64,000 nucleotides of DNA, taken from contig NZ_JACIEA010000001.1 of the NCBI RefSeq assembly GCF_014196595.1, positions 73,585 to 137,584 on the forward strand. The letters are read 5' to 3'. The notes under the pieces are model-generated. The model saw only the letters and a program-made list of their open reading frames with translations, had not been told where the DNA came from and ran no database searches. This document shows, one piece after another, positions 44,640 through 55,060 of this stretch. Source of the stretch: Sphingorhabdus rigui. GTDB lineage: Bacteria; Pseudomonadota; Alphaproteobacteria; Sphingomonadales; Sphingomonadaceae. Both the position numbers and the translations under genes were made by a program. The first letter of the stretch is position 1. The number at the start of each line of letters is the position of its first letter.

Positions 44640-45379
44640 GCCGCCAATTCCTTATATCCGTCACGCTCCAGCTCAAGCGCGAGGTCGGCACCGCCGGTCC
44701 GCGTGATGCGGCCACCGTCGAGGACATGCACAAAGTCGGGTTTCACATAATCGAGCAGCCGCTGATAATGGGTGATCAACAGCACAGCCTTGTCCGGCTT
44801 GCGCATGATGCGGTTGATGCCATCGCCCACCGTGCGCAGCGCGTCGATGTCGAGGCCGCTGTCGGTTTCGTCGAGGATCGCGAGCGCCGGGTCGATGATA
44901 CCCATCTGTACCATTTCGTTGCGCTTCTTCTCGCCGCCGGAAAAGCCGACATTCACCGGGCGCTTGAGCATCTCCATATCCATGCCAAGCGCGCCTGCCT
45001 GTTCGCGTGCGACCTTCAGGAATTCACCACCGGTCAGCGGCGCCTCACCGCGATATTTGCGCTGCGCATTGAGCGCCTCGCGCAGGAACTGGACGTTCGA
45101 TACGCCGGGAATTTCGACCGGATATTGAAAGCCCAAGAACAGACCGGCGGCGGCGCGCTCATGCGGTTCGAGGGCGAGCAAATCCTGCCCGTTGAAGGTC
45201 ACCGAACCCTCGGTCACCTCATAACCGGGGCGTCCCGAAAGCACATAACCCAGCGTCGATTTTCCCGCGCCATTCGGACCCATGATCGCATGGATCTCGC
45301 CCGCGTTCAGCGAGAGCGTGAGGCCCTTAAGGATAGGCTTGTCGCCAACATTGGCGTGGAGGTTATTTATTTGGAGCAT
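44636..45379 (-). CDS. sufC: Fe-S assembly ATPase SufC
   Basis: A 247-aa ABC-type ATPase of the SufBC2D complex. Walker A GPNGAGKST is at about 35-43, the signature appears as a FSGGEKKRNE segment near 146, and Walker B is ILDETDSGLD near 171. It supplies ATP-driven conformational change for cluster assembly. It follows sufB after 52 bp. Its stop TGA is part of an ATGA that starts the bridging ORF. Confidence 0.97.
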   Translation of the reverse strand: MLQINNLHANVGDKPILKGLTLSLNAGEIHAIMGPNGAGKSTLGYVLSGRPGYEVTEGSVTFNGQDLLALEPHERAAAGLFLGFQYPVEIPGVSNVQFLREALNAQRKYRGEAPLTGGEFLKVAREQAGALGMDMEMLKRPVNVGFSGGEKKRNEMVQMGIIDPALAILDETDSGLDIDALRTVGDGINRIMRKPDKAVLLITHYQRLLDYVKPDFVHVLDGGRITRTGGADLALELERDGYKELAA

Positions 45380-45431
45380 ATGACGTCTGTTTTTCCGTTA
45401 AATCGTTTTGCGTTTGAGAGGCGAAAATGCC

Positions 45432-46930
<1,499 letters not shown>

Positions 46931-46934
<4 letters not shown>

Positions 46935-47344
46935 CGCGTCAGTCCTGCCAAATTGATTTGCGCAAGCGCACCGCGCACAGCGTTGTTAACGACAGGCCAA
47001 TGCGATTGGACGTGGCAGCTGCCTTCTTTCGCACAATGCTGACCCAAGGCGTGTTTATGCGTATCGCAGCACGCGGTCATCGCAATCGGGCCTTCGACAG
47101 CCTCGATAATATCGGCCAAGTTAATTGCCGCAGCAGGACGGGCAAGCGTGATGCCACCGCCTGTTCCACGTGCCGAACGCAATAGGCCCGCCTTAGTCAA
47201 CATGCTCACCAGCTTTTGAGTCGTGGGCAGCGCAAGGCCGGTTTCGGTCGCAAGGTCCGTCGCAGATACGCGCGCAGAGCCGCAATGGCGCGAAGCCGCG
47301 CTCATAACCACCACTGCATAATCTGCCATATTCGACAAACGCAT
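46931..47344 (-). CDS. Rrf2-family regulator of the suf operon
   Basis: A 137-aa Rrf2/IscR-like regulator. The winged helix-turn-helix lies at about 1-80 ([22 protein letters not shown]), and the Cys-rich patch [21 protein letters not shown] at about 92-112 fits a cluster-sensing site. It matches the SUF-type Rrf2 group that heads suf operons in alphaproteobacteria. It probably senses Fe-S status and represses its own operon. A palindrome lies just upstream. Confidence 0.92.
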
Positions 47345-47356
47345 AACAACGTCCCT

Positions 47357-47379
47357 AATCAGATAAATTTACTCCGATT
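47357..47379. promoter_or_regulatory. Candidate Rrf2 operator upstream of the suf operon
   Basis: AATCAGA and TCCGATT arms (one mismatch in seven) flank an AT-rich nine-base centre with TAAATTTA, 13 bp before the rrf2 ATG. Its size and place fit an autoregulatory Rrf2/IscR-type site. It could also cover the -10 region. Confidence 0.45.
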
Positions 47380-47409
47380 GGGGGCAGATGGTCCTTTTAT
47401 TCGCGGAAA

Positions 47410-48339
47410 TCAACCCAGAAAGGATTCGATGTCGCGGCAGCTTTCCTTGCTCAGCCACAAGCGCATCACTTTTGCATTGTTGCTGTCCAACATGCCCGGC
47501 GTGCGTCCCGCGAATTGGCGGATTTCACGGATCATATGCGGCTGATCATAAAAGGCAGATTCGAACTGCGACCGCATTTCTGCCGTCGCGGTTGGATCCA
47601 CCATGACAGTTGCTGCCCGCAGCGCGCGATATTTGCGCATCAACGGCTTTGGCGCGCACCCGAAATATCTCTTGATAAGGCGCGCGGCGGTGCTCCGCGA
47701 CATGTCGATTTTGCTGTAAAGCTGATCGATGTCCGGATAAAAATCGCTTGATACCCAACGATTGACTGTCTTTATCATTTGAACATGGGAGTTCGGGATT
47801 GGCCGCAGACGCGCGAGCAAAAAGCACGTGACTTCATCGACAATCTGCGAAAGCCGCATCGTGCCGTCCGCGTAGCCTGCGGTAATAGCTTGGGCGAGGG
47901 TTTCGATTTCCGGGCCAAATAATTCAGATGCCGGCACCGCCCTGTCCGCGTACTGATTGGCAGGCTGGCCAGTGAGCGCGACAAAACCGAGCGGCGAAAG
48001 CGCAAATCCGAGATTGTAAAAAGGGCCGTTGAAGGTGAATTCCGCAGCACCAAGGCCCGGCCCGATAATCGCTGCCTGATGTACGGGGACAGTTGGTTCG
48101 CCCTGAATCTGCAAGTTGGCGCTGCCTTTTAGCAAGAACAGCAGCTGCCCCAATGTTGCCGGCATTTGGTCGGTAAGGCGCAATTCCTCGGACCGGAAAA
48201 AAAAGACATGCGTGACAAAGGGCGCGAGCGCAGCAGGGGAAACAAATTGTGTAAATTTCATGCTATCGGGTGATAGCTCAGCGTCATCCTCCAGAACGTG
48301 GTTTGAAACTTTTTGCCCACTTATGTGGTTGTCATACAT
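47410..48339 (-). CDS. AraC-family transcriptional regulator
   Basis: About 309 aa from the ATG at 48339; other starts are possible. The N-terminal 190 residues form a ligand/cupin-like part with no catalytic motif. The C-terminal AraC double helix-turn-helix is visible in YSKIDMSRSTAARLIKRYFG and in FYDQPHMIREIRQFAGRTPG near the end. The target is unknown. It lies 74 bp downstream of the TIR operon on the same strand, so it could be co-transcribed with it, but a link is not shown by the sequence. Confidence 0.82.
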   Translation of the reverse strand: MYDNHISGQKVSNHVLEDDAELSPDSMKFTQFVSPAALAPFVTHVFFFRSEELRLTDQMPATLGQLLFLLKGSANLQIQGEPTVPVHQAAIIGPGLGAAEFTFNGPFYNLGFALSPLGFVALTGQPANQYADRAVPASELFGPEIETLAQAITAGYADGTMRLSQIVDEVTCFLLARLRPIPNSHVQMIKTVNRWVSSDFYPDIDQLYSKIDMSRSTAARLIKRYFGCAPKPLMRKYRALRAATVMVDPTATAEMRSQFESAFYDQPHMIREIRQFAGRTPGMLDSNNAKVMRLWLSKESCRDIESFLG

Positions 48340-48413
48340 TGCCTTTTTTACCCCGTTCAATCTGAACTTTATTCCATATGCACTTCTGAGCATTCACGAT
48401 ATTTAACAGGTAC

Positions 48414-49868
48414 TTAATTCCCAAAAGCGTTTGTTGGATCGGACCTGGATCCAATGGCATACACGCCTGACGCACCAACGGATCCGGGCAGTTCGCCGAG
48501 CGGTTCAATGCTGATATCGGGTGCCTGTGCTTTCATCATCATCGCCGCTGAAGACGTTGCGACGGCACTGCCGTTTGATGCGGATTGGACGAGCCGGGTT
48601 AGGTTATCGGTGATAGCTTGCGCGGGGCTATCGTCGTCAGATACAGAGACGTCAAAGGCAATGCGGGCATCAGAAGCAGCAGAGAGCAACGCGTTCATTA
48701 AGCCACTGGCATCGCCAGGCTGCGTGTCGCGGCTGATATAATATTCTCCAACTTGTTCCCATTGCACGGCATCACTGGCCAATGGCGCGTCCGTCGCAAT
48801 ACAAAAATGGCAACTGCCGCGCGGCATATCATGACCCGCGGGTGCGGTGGCGCTTCGGGCTACAGTCACTGCGGGCGTCGATGAAGACGTAGGTGTCAGG
48901 CTGCCGTCGGATACTTCAAACGGCGCATGCGTGCTTTCCAGACGCTGGGCATTGTCAATTGCGCGTCCCTTTGCAACTTGAGCCGCAAGCATGATGGCGG
49001 CATGTGACATTTGTTTCCCAGATTCGATGGTCTCCACAGAAGAAGCTTGCGCCCAAAGACTGTCAAACCGGTCGAGCCAAGTGTCGCCATAAGGCGCAAC
49101 GGACTGGGCTTTGAACACCGACGGAATGGTCGGAATGACAATATGCAATTCGCCACCTGCGTTTCGGATCGCTTCGGCAATCATGATGTCTGCGCCAGCC
49201 GCCAATGCGCCAAACGCAAATCCGGCGCTGATGTCGCTTAAGCCATTGGCGATGCTGCCCGCGGCAAGATGGTCATCGGGGGCTAGGCCCATTAAACCTG
49301 AAAAATATACGCTTTTGGGCGGTGCGAAAGGTGCGAGCCAGCTATCATTTTCGCGGCGATGACGCAGAACGCTGCGCAACTGCCGAAGTGTCGTTGCGTG
49401 GTCCTCCCACGCATGCGGCGCATGCCGCACGCCTGACCTGAGCGTTGTTTCCGCTTTATCGCGATCGCCCAATAGCAAATGCGCCTCTGCCTTTGTTGAG
49501 TCATGCCAATAGGCGGTTTCGCCACGACCTGCGCCCGTTTCAAGCAATGCCAAGACCTGGCTTGCCAACAACGCCATATGGTCACTTTGGCCCGCAAAAA
49601 ATGACATGGTTGCCGCATTGATGAGCGGATAACTGTCGGGTTTCAACGCTGCGGAGTCCGCATAGGCCTTGGCGGATTGCAGAAACAGTCGTGCTGCAGC
49701 ATCGCCTTGTGTTTTACGGGCCCTATCCTTCAGCAACCGGCCCTTCAGATTCAGAATGGCGGGGTCATTATTGATATTGTGCAAGCCAGCCGCGAGAAAC
49801 GCCTCCCACGCTTTTTGGGCTGCACCAGCGCGTGCCAGTTTCAGAATGGGTAAGCTATCCTCACGCAT
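48414..49868 (-). CDS. TPR protein with SLOG-like segment and degenerate cyclase-like tail
   Basis: A 484-aa protein starting at the ATG at 49868, which overlaps the preceding stop by eight bases. Residues 1-190 are TPR-like helices. At about 195-275 there is a Rossmannoid pattern: strand VYFSGLMG, then GALAAGADIMIAEAIRNAGG and strand LHIVIPT. This recalls SLOG/LOG/DprA-type ligand-binding domains and the TRAFs-binding TPR proteins. The last 100 residues (LTRLVQSASNGSAVATSSAA, ISIEPLGELP and VYAIGS) look like the C-terminal half of a class III cyclase without its metal Asp pair. It may sense a nucleotide made by the TIR partner; this is inference. Confidence 0.6.
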   Translation of the reverse strand: MREDSLPILKLARAGAAQKAWEAFLAAGLHNINNDPAILNLKGRLLKDRARKTQGDAAARLFLQSAKAYADSAALKPDSYPLINAATMSFFAGQSDHMALLASQVLALLETGAGRGETAYWHDSTKAEAHLLLGDRDKAETTLRSGVRHAPHAWEDHATTLRQLRSVLRHRRENDSWLAPFAPPKSVYFSGLMGLAPDDHLAAGSIANGLSDISAGFAFGALAAGADIMIAEAIRNAGGELHIVIPTIPSVFKAQSVAPYGDTWLDRFDSLWAQASSVETIESGKQMSHAAIMLAAQVAKGRAIDNAQRLESTHAPFEVSDGSLTPTSSSTPAVTVARSATAPAGHDMPRGSCHFCIATDAPLASDAVQWEQVGEYYISRDTQPGDASGLMNALLSAASDARIAFDVSVSDDDSPAQAITDNLTRLVQSASNGSAVATSSAAMMMKAQAPDISIEPLGELPGSVGASGVYAIGSRSDPTNAFGN

Positions 49869-50649
49869 CGGATAAAGGCGGGCCGCCCATATTTCCGGTA
49901 TCAGGATCAATGATGATGGGAACCCAATTCAACTTTACCGTGCGCTTCGATGTCGCCATTTCAAGGTGAATATTCATTGCATACAGATAATAGGTTGAAG
50001 GATCGCGTTCGTTCACACCTGTAATGGCATTGCCATTTTCGTCGGTATTCCAAAAATCGATCAAATATGCCCTTTTGCCAAAAGTGCCTCCGCCCGGTGC
50101 AATGGATACGGCGCGCCGGTTAAAAAATGCGTGATTGGGCCTAATATGGGCTTTGGGGTCGTTGCCGCTGATCGGGACAAAGCGGATGATGTCGCTATCT
50201 TTTGACGAGAAACGAACGGCGTCATCCTTGTTATCGAGATAAATGACTACGACTTGCTGGCTCGCAAAGCTAAAATCTTCAAAATTCTCTTTGAATGCTT
50301 GGGCGCCGCCTCCGGCATAGCTTGCTTTGCTCATTGCCTTCAGGAGGGGTTCTGCCACGGCGACTATATCGGCGTTGGTCGGTTGCGGATTGGGTGCAGC
50401 AACATAGGCTTGCTTCACGGTCAGTGTACCATTGGGTTCGAACCGGATGTACACTGCGCAGATATGTTTCGGCCTGAAGTTTTTTACATTCCCTTCCGTC
50501 TCAGGCTCTGAATCGGTGGCGGGTTGGCCGAAAGCGTATCCTGCCCCGAACATTCTGACATATTCTGCCTGTTCGGTATCAGGGTTGTATATAGGGGTTG
50601 TTGCCATCGTTGCACCATGTGGTCCGAACGAGAGATGGTCTGGGATCAT
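49861..50649 (-). CDS. Unrecognised 262-aa protein, middle gene of the TIR operon
   Basis: I do not recognise this protein. It is soluble, without signal or TM segments, mixed alpha/beta with many strands, and rich in Asn, Asp, Pro and Gly. Visible segments are ICAVYIRFEPNGTLTVKQAY, a VVVIYLDNKDDAVRF strand near 130, and an IAPGGGTFGKRAYLIDFWN stretch near 190 with a Gly-rich turn. It ends in a Pro/Gly tail. It starts three bases after the TIR stop behind AAGG and overlaps the next gene by eight bases. A role in the same complex or pathway as the flanking genes is therefore likely, but its function is unknown. Confidence 0.7.
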   Translation of the reverse strand: MIPDHLSFGPHGATMATTPIYNPDTEQAEYVRMFGAGYAFGQPATDSEPETEGNVKNFRPKHICAVYIRFEPNGTLTVKQAYVAAPNPQPTNADIVAVAEPLLKAMSKASYAGGGAQAFKENFEDFSFASQQVVVIYLDNKDDAVRFSSKDSDIIRFVPISGNDPKAHIRPNHAFFNRRAVSIAPGGGTFGKRAYLIDFWNTDENGNAITGVNERDPSTYYLYAMNIHLEMATSKRTVKLNWVPIIIDPDTGNMGGPPLSDA

Positions 50650-50652
50650 GCC

Positions 50653-52362
50653 TTATCCTTCCGTTCCAATATATGATGTCCAAATCTTCTTGGCTGCTTG
50701 TCTAAAGCTTGGTCCAAGCACTTCCATTTTCTGACGAATGCGGCGGGCCGCCGCCATGCTGGCTACATTGTCCTGACCCTGGAATTTTTGTGTTCGCGCC
50801 AAAAGCATCCAAAGCCTCAGCTCAGTCTCCATGACGGGCAAATTACCTTGTCCTGCAGCCAATATCGCGCTGCTGCCGGCAATAGATTTTTGAAGAAGCT
50901 GTTCTGCTGCGCGATATTGTTTGAGGGCGATATGCGCATCGGCCATTCCAATAAGCGCCCAGCTGCTGCGCAACGCATATTCGACATTGCGCGGATCAGA
51001 TGCGGCCAGTTCTTGCATGAGTTGCGCTTCCGTTTTGCGCAGCGCCAAAACATCCTGAAAAGCGCCGAGGCGGGTTTTGACGTTCGCGGCCCAACCATAA
51101 CGGTTGGCAAGATCTTGCTTTATTTTCCGGTTCGTCGGCTCAAGCGCGAGCGCCTTTTTCTCATAATCAATGGCCGCCATACAATGCCGTAATGCGACGG
51201 TCAGGTTGCCGCCATTGCGCACATATAGATCGCACAGATTGCCTTCGGAATAGCCAAGCTCCATCTGGCTTCGAACGCTATTGGGTTCGACCTTTGCCAA
51301 CCGCCCGGCCAAATCGCGATATGCATTCCAGTGCCGCAATGCGGTTTGTCTGTCCCCGCGTAGCAAGGCGCTTTGGCCGACGTAAAATGCGCTTTGGGCA
51401 TGTCCAAAAATGCTGTCGGACGATTTAGGCGTCAGCGCCAGCAATGCAGCGGTGGTCCGGTACGCCTCCAGATATTTCCGCTCGGCCAATTCGGGGCGCC
51501 CGGCAACGGTATCGTCTTCCCCCATCGCCAATATCACCCGCGCGCGGCGTTCCAGGCTTTCAGGCGGGAGCGACGCCAAGTCGCCTTGCGCGCGATAATG
51601 TTCAAGTGCTTCCGCATTCACCACGGTCATAGCGTCGGGCCTGCCAACCCCGCGCAATGTTTCGCGCAAGTCCGTCAGCATGAATTCGACCAGCCCTTCT
51701 GCCGCAGCGCGCTGACGCGCTGCTTCGTTTCGGGCGTGAAGGGCAAATATCGTCATTGCACCCATGATTATCACTGCCGCTATCGCAACCACCGTGATGG
51801 CCATCACGCGACGGAGTTTTCTTTGGGCATCGCGCTGGATCAACGCATCGAGTGGAACACCCGCAACGCCCGCAATGATTTTCAAAAGTCCAAGCTGTGG
51901 GCCATCTGCCTCGGCGCGCAAATCTGCAGCCAGAGGTTCATTGCCATTTAACAACAATTCGGCGGGAAATGCCTCCTGCGGATGTCCGGAAATGATTGCC
52001 GGCAAGATAGGCTTTCCAGGATGAAGTTCCCGGAACAGCGCAATTTCGGCGGCGACCCAACGCGAGTTTGCCGCAGCGGGCGAACATACAACGATGAGGC
52101 ACTCGGCGCGTGAGATCGCGTCTCGTATTGCCGCGGACAGACTGGTCCCGGCCGCCAGATCGTCACGGTCGCGAAATATGGGCCCTAATGTTCGCGTGCT
52201 GTTTGCATGCGCCGCCGCGACTTGCTTGGGTAATCGGTAACGTTCAAGCTTTTGCTGCAGTCTTGCCGCCGCGGCCATATCGTCATGACTATAACTGATG
52301 AATGCACTGAACCGGCCATATGTATTATCGGCCGAATTTTCTGCCTGATCTCGGAATCGCAT
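50653..52362 (-). CDS. TIR domain - transmembrane - TPR protein
   Basis: A 569-aa protein. The TIR domain covers about residues 17-150: RFSAFISYSHDD (box 1), RDRDDLAAG (BB-loop area) and SRWVAAEIALF, with E106 at the position of the NAD-cleaving Glu. One transmembrane helix follows at about 186-209. The C-terminal 350 residues are TPR-like helices (LALEPTNRKIKQDLANRYGWAA and similar). A strong GGAGGGG ribosome site precedes the ATG. The TIR half should face the cytoplasm and the TPR half the other side of the membrane, or the reverse. It is first of a three-gene overlapping operon, 61 bp after glpD. Confidence 0.87.
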   Translation of the reverse strand: MRFRDQAENSADNTYGRFSAFISYSHDDMAAAARLQQKLERYRLPKQVAAAHANSTRTLGPIFRDRDDLAAGTSLSAAIRDAISRAECLIVVCSPAAANSRWVAAEIALFRELHPGKPILPAIISGHPQEAFPAELLLNGNEPLAADLRAEADGPQLGLLKIIAGVAGVPLDALIQRDAQRKLRRVMAITVVAIAAVIIMGAMTIFALHARNEAARQRAAAEGLVEFMLTDLRETLRGVGRPDAMTVVNAEALEHYRAQGDLASLPPESLERRARVILAMGEDDTVAGRPELAERKYLEAYRTTAALLALTPKSSDSIFGHAQSAFYVGQSALLRGDRQTALRHWNAYRDLAGRLAKVEPNSVRSQMELGYSEGNLCDLYVRNGGNLTVALRHCMAAIDYEKKALALEPTNRKIKQDLANRYGWAANVKTRLGAFQDVLALRKTEAQLMQELAASDPRNVEYALRSSWALIGMADAHIALKQYRAAEQLLQKSIAGSSAILAAGQGNLPVMETELRLWMLLARTQKFQGQDNVASMAAARRIRQKMEVLGPSFRQAAKKIWTSYIGTEG

Positions 52363-52423
52363 CGCCCCTCCGCTGTGGCGTAACGCGCTGAGACTACACG
52401 ATATCGTTTTGGATTAAATGGTT

Positions 52424-53926
52424 TTATTCTCGTAATTTGCCGGCGACGTAACTTTCCAAATTCTGTGTTTCTTCAGCAGAAAACCGCAGGCCCAGCTTGC
52501 TGCGCCGCCATAGGATATCGCTGGCGGAGCGGGCCCATTCCTTGCCGATCAAATAGTCGACTTCGCGCGCATACAGTCCGTGGCCAAAATGCGTGCCGAG
52601 ATCCGCGATGGAGTGGGCATCGGCCAAAATTGATCGCGTCAGCGTACCATAGCTGCGCACCCAGCGGTGGGTGAGCGAGGCAGGCAGAAACGGGTATGCG
52701 CGCTGCAGTTCATCCGCCAAGTTATCGGCGCCATCGGTCGGAAAATCGCCACCCGGAAGCGGCTGTTGGAGCGTCCAGCTTCGTCCATCGAGAATAGGCA
52801 TATATCCAGCGAGCTTCTTGACCGCGCTTTCTGCCAAATGGCGGTATGTTGTAATTTTGCCGCCGAAGACAGATAGGATCGGCGCTTGCCCATCGGCATC
52901 AACGTCGACTTCGAAATGGTAACCGCGCGACGCGGTTTCGGGCTTGCCCGACCCGTCATCGACCAGCGGACGAACACCGGCGTAAGCGTAAATGACGTCC
53001 GCCGCAGTGATGGTTTGTTTGAAATAGGCGCCAGCGGATTCGCAAATATAATCGATTTCCTCGGGCGTCGCGATAATGTCATCGAGCGAACCTTTGTGAT
53101 CGGCATCGGTCGTGCCGATCAGGGTGAAATCATCCTCATACGGAATGGCGAAGAAGATCCGGCCATCGGGATTTTGGCAGAAATAAGCCTGCGGCGTATC
53201 GAACATTTTGCGCACCACGATATGTGACCCGCGCACAAGCCGGATGGTTTCGGCTGCGTTGCGTTGACGCCCGGTGGTGCGCGCAAGCAGTTCAAGCACC
53301 GCTGGTCCTGCTGCGTTGGCAACGGCGCGCGCCTTGATGGGCGGCTGCCCTGCAATTTCGATATGCCAAATGCCATCGCGCCGTTCGATGTGTGTGACTT
53401 CGCTATGCGTGCGGATTTCTGCGCCATGTTGCGCGGCGTCCATGGCGTTAAAGATCACCAATCGGGCGTCATCGACCCAGCAATCGGAATATTCAAACGC
53501 AGTTGTGAATTGCGGCTTCAGCGGCTTACCGGCGGGTTCAGACGCAAGCTTTACGGTGCGGGTCGCCGGAAGCAATTTGCGGCCGCCAATATGGTCATAT
53601 AAAAACAGGCCCAAGCGAACGAGCCATGCGGGCCGAATGCCCTTTTGATGCGGCAGGATAAAGCGCAGCGGCCAAATGATGTGCGGCGCAATGGCCCACA
53701 ACCGCTCGCGCTCAATCAACGATTCCCGCACCAGCGCGAATTCATAATGCTCAAGATAGCGCAGCCCGCCATGGATTAGTTTTGTCGATGCAGAGGATGT
53801 GCCGCGCGCAAGATCACCGCGCTCGAGCAAGACCACCTTTGCGCCCCGCCCGGCTGCGTCGCGCGCAATGCCCGCACCGTTTATGCCGCCGCCGATTACG
53901 GCGAGGTCAAAAATTGGCTGGCTCAT
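52424..53926 (-). CDS. glpD: Glycerol-3-phosphate dehydrogenase (FAD)
   Basis: A 500-aa flavoenzyme oxidising sn-glycerol-3-phosphate to dihydroxyacetone phosphate and feeding electrons to quinone. The FAD motif IGGGINGAGIARDAAGRG is at about 10-27, the second family signature is GGLRYLEHYEFALVRESL near 55-72, and a C-terminal capping domain follows. It is peripheral to the inner membrane. The ATG at 53926 overlaps the stop of the YeiH-type transporter (ATGA), an unusual partner. No glpK or glpF was seen nearby. Confidence 0.95.
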   Translation of the reverse strand: MSQPIFDLAVIGGGINGAGIARDAAGRGAKVVLLERGDLARGTSSASTKLIHGGLRYLEHYEFALVRESLIERERLWAIAPHIIWPLRFILPHQKGIRPAWLVRLGLFLYDHIGGRKLLPATRTVKLASEPAGKPLKPQFTTAFEYSDCWVDDARLVIFNAMDAAQHGAEIRTHSEVTHIERRDGIWHIEIAGQPPIKARAVANAAGPAVLELLARTTGRQRNAAETIRLVRGSHIVVRKMFDTPQAYFCQNPDGRIFFAIPYEDDFTLIGTTDADHKGSLDDIIATPEEIDYICESAGAYFKQTITAADVIYAYAGVRPLVDDGSGKPETASRGYHFEVDVDADGQAPILSVFGGKITTYRHLAESAVKKLAGYMPILDGRSWTLQQPLPGGDFPTDGADNLADELQRAYPFLPASLTHRWVRSYGTLTRSILADAHSIADLGTHFGHGLYAREVDYLIGKEWARSASDILWRRSKLGLRFSAEETQNLESYVAGKLRE

Positions 53927-54996
53927 AAAAATCCCCATGCAAAGGTCGCCGCGGCGATGAAAGCGGTAAAAGTGGCAAGCATGACGGGCAGCATCGCTTT
54001 CCAGCCTTGCCCGAGTAACAGATCAAGCCGTGACCGCATAGCTGTTGCGGTAACGGCGAACAAGAGCATCGCCTTGGATGCCAGCAGGCCATATTCGGCC
54101 ACCCACTTCGGTGCATCGACAAGCGAGTTGACGGCAACCACCGCGAAGAAGGCGATGATGAACCATGGCAGTTTCAATTTCGCAGCAAGGCTTTTCGGTT
54201 GGCCATTGCCCGAACCGATGGCGAGGCCAATCAGCGCCACTGCGGGGGCCAGCAAGGCCACGCGCGACAGCTTTACGATGGTAGCCGTTTCACCCGCGGA
54301 TTGGGAAAAGCTATAGCCACCGCCGAGCGATTGCGCGACATCATGTATCGCAGCGCCCATCAGGAAACCCGCCTGACGATCCGTAAAGGCAAGCTGCGCC
54401 GCGATCAGGGGATAAAAGGACATGGCGATAGCACTGGCGAGTGAAACGCCCACCAACGTCAGCGTGAATTGGTTCTGGTTCAGCCGTTCGCGGCCAATAA
54501 CGGCGTAAATAGCCAAGGCAGCTGATGCGCCGCAAATTGCCGTTGCGCCGCCCGCAAGCCAGCCTGCATAATTGCTTTGCCCAGCTATTCGTGCGCCGAA
54601 TAGGCCCGCACCCATCACCAGTGCCATGATGCACACCAGCCCCAGAAACGCGAGTGCCCCCAAACCGCCAATCTGCATGACGGTGACCTGAGTCCCCAGC
54701 AGAACGATGCCCCACCGCAAACAAGAGGTGCCGCAGAAATCGAGGCCGGGGTGAACCTTTTGCTCAGCCGACACAAAATTGAGCGCCAAACCCAGCAGAA
54801 GCCCGGCCAATATGACGGGCATGGCATAATGTTCAGAGAACCAAGTCGCTGCGACCGATGCGATACCAACGACAGCAAGGCCCGGGAACAATGCGCGGAT
54901 CATCAATCGTTTGCGCGGTGCCGGATTGTCCTCAGCAAGATATGTCTCGCCATACAGGTCAGCGATATAATTCGCGTTTATGTCTTGCGGTGTCAT
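53923..54996 (-). CDS. YeiH family putative anion/sulfate exporter
   Basis: A 357-aa membrane protein with about ten helices of the YeiH/UPF0324 family. Typical segments are LRWGIVLLGTQVTVMQIG, WLAGGATAICGASAALAIYAVI and GFLMGAAIHDVAQSLGGGYSFS. The first 40 residues are soluble. The ATG at 54996, with AGAAGG upstream, is preferred over 55071. Substrate is not settled in this family. It is divergent from the MFS gene and overlaps glpD. Confidence 0.87.
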   Translation of the reverse strand: MTPQDINANYIADLYGETYLAEDNPAPRKRLMIRALFPGLAVVGIASVAATWFSEHYAMPVILAGLLLGLALNFVSAEQKVHPGLDFCGTSCLRWGIVLLGTQVTVMQIGGLGALAFLGLVCIMALVMGAGLFGARIAGQSNYAGWLAGGATAICGASAALAIYAVIGRERLNQNQFTLTLVGVSLASAIAMSFYPLIAAQLAFTDRQAGFLMGAAIHDVAQSLGGGYSFSQSAGETATIVKLSRVALLAPAVALIGLAIGSGNGQPKSLAAKLKLPWFIIAFFAVVAVNSLVDAPKWVAEYGLLASKAMLLFAVTATAMRSRLDLLLGQGWKAMLPVMLATFTAFIAAATFAWGFL

Positions 54997-55060
54997 ATGG
55001 CCTTCTATAGGCAGATGCATCAGAAGTTCCAGCATAAAGCAGGACTTGGGAGAGGATTCA

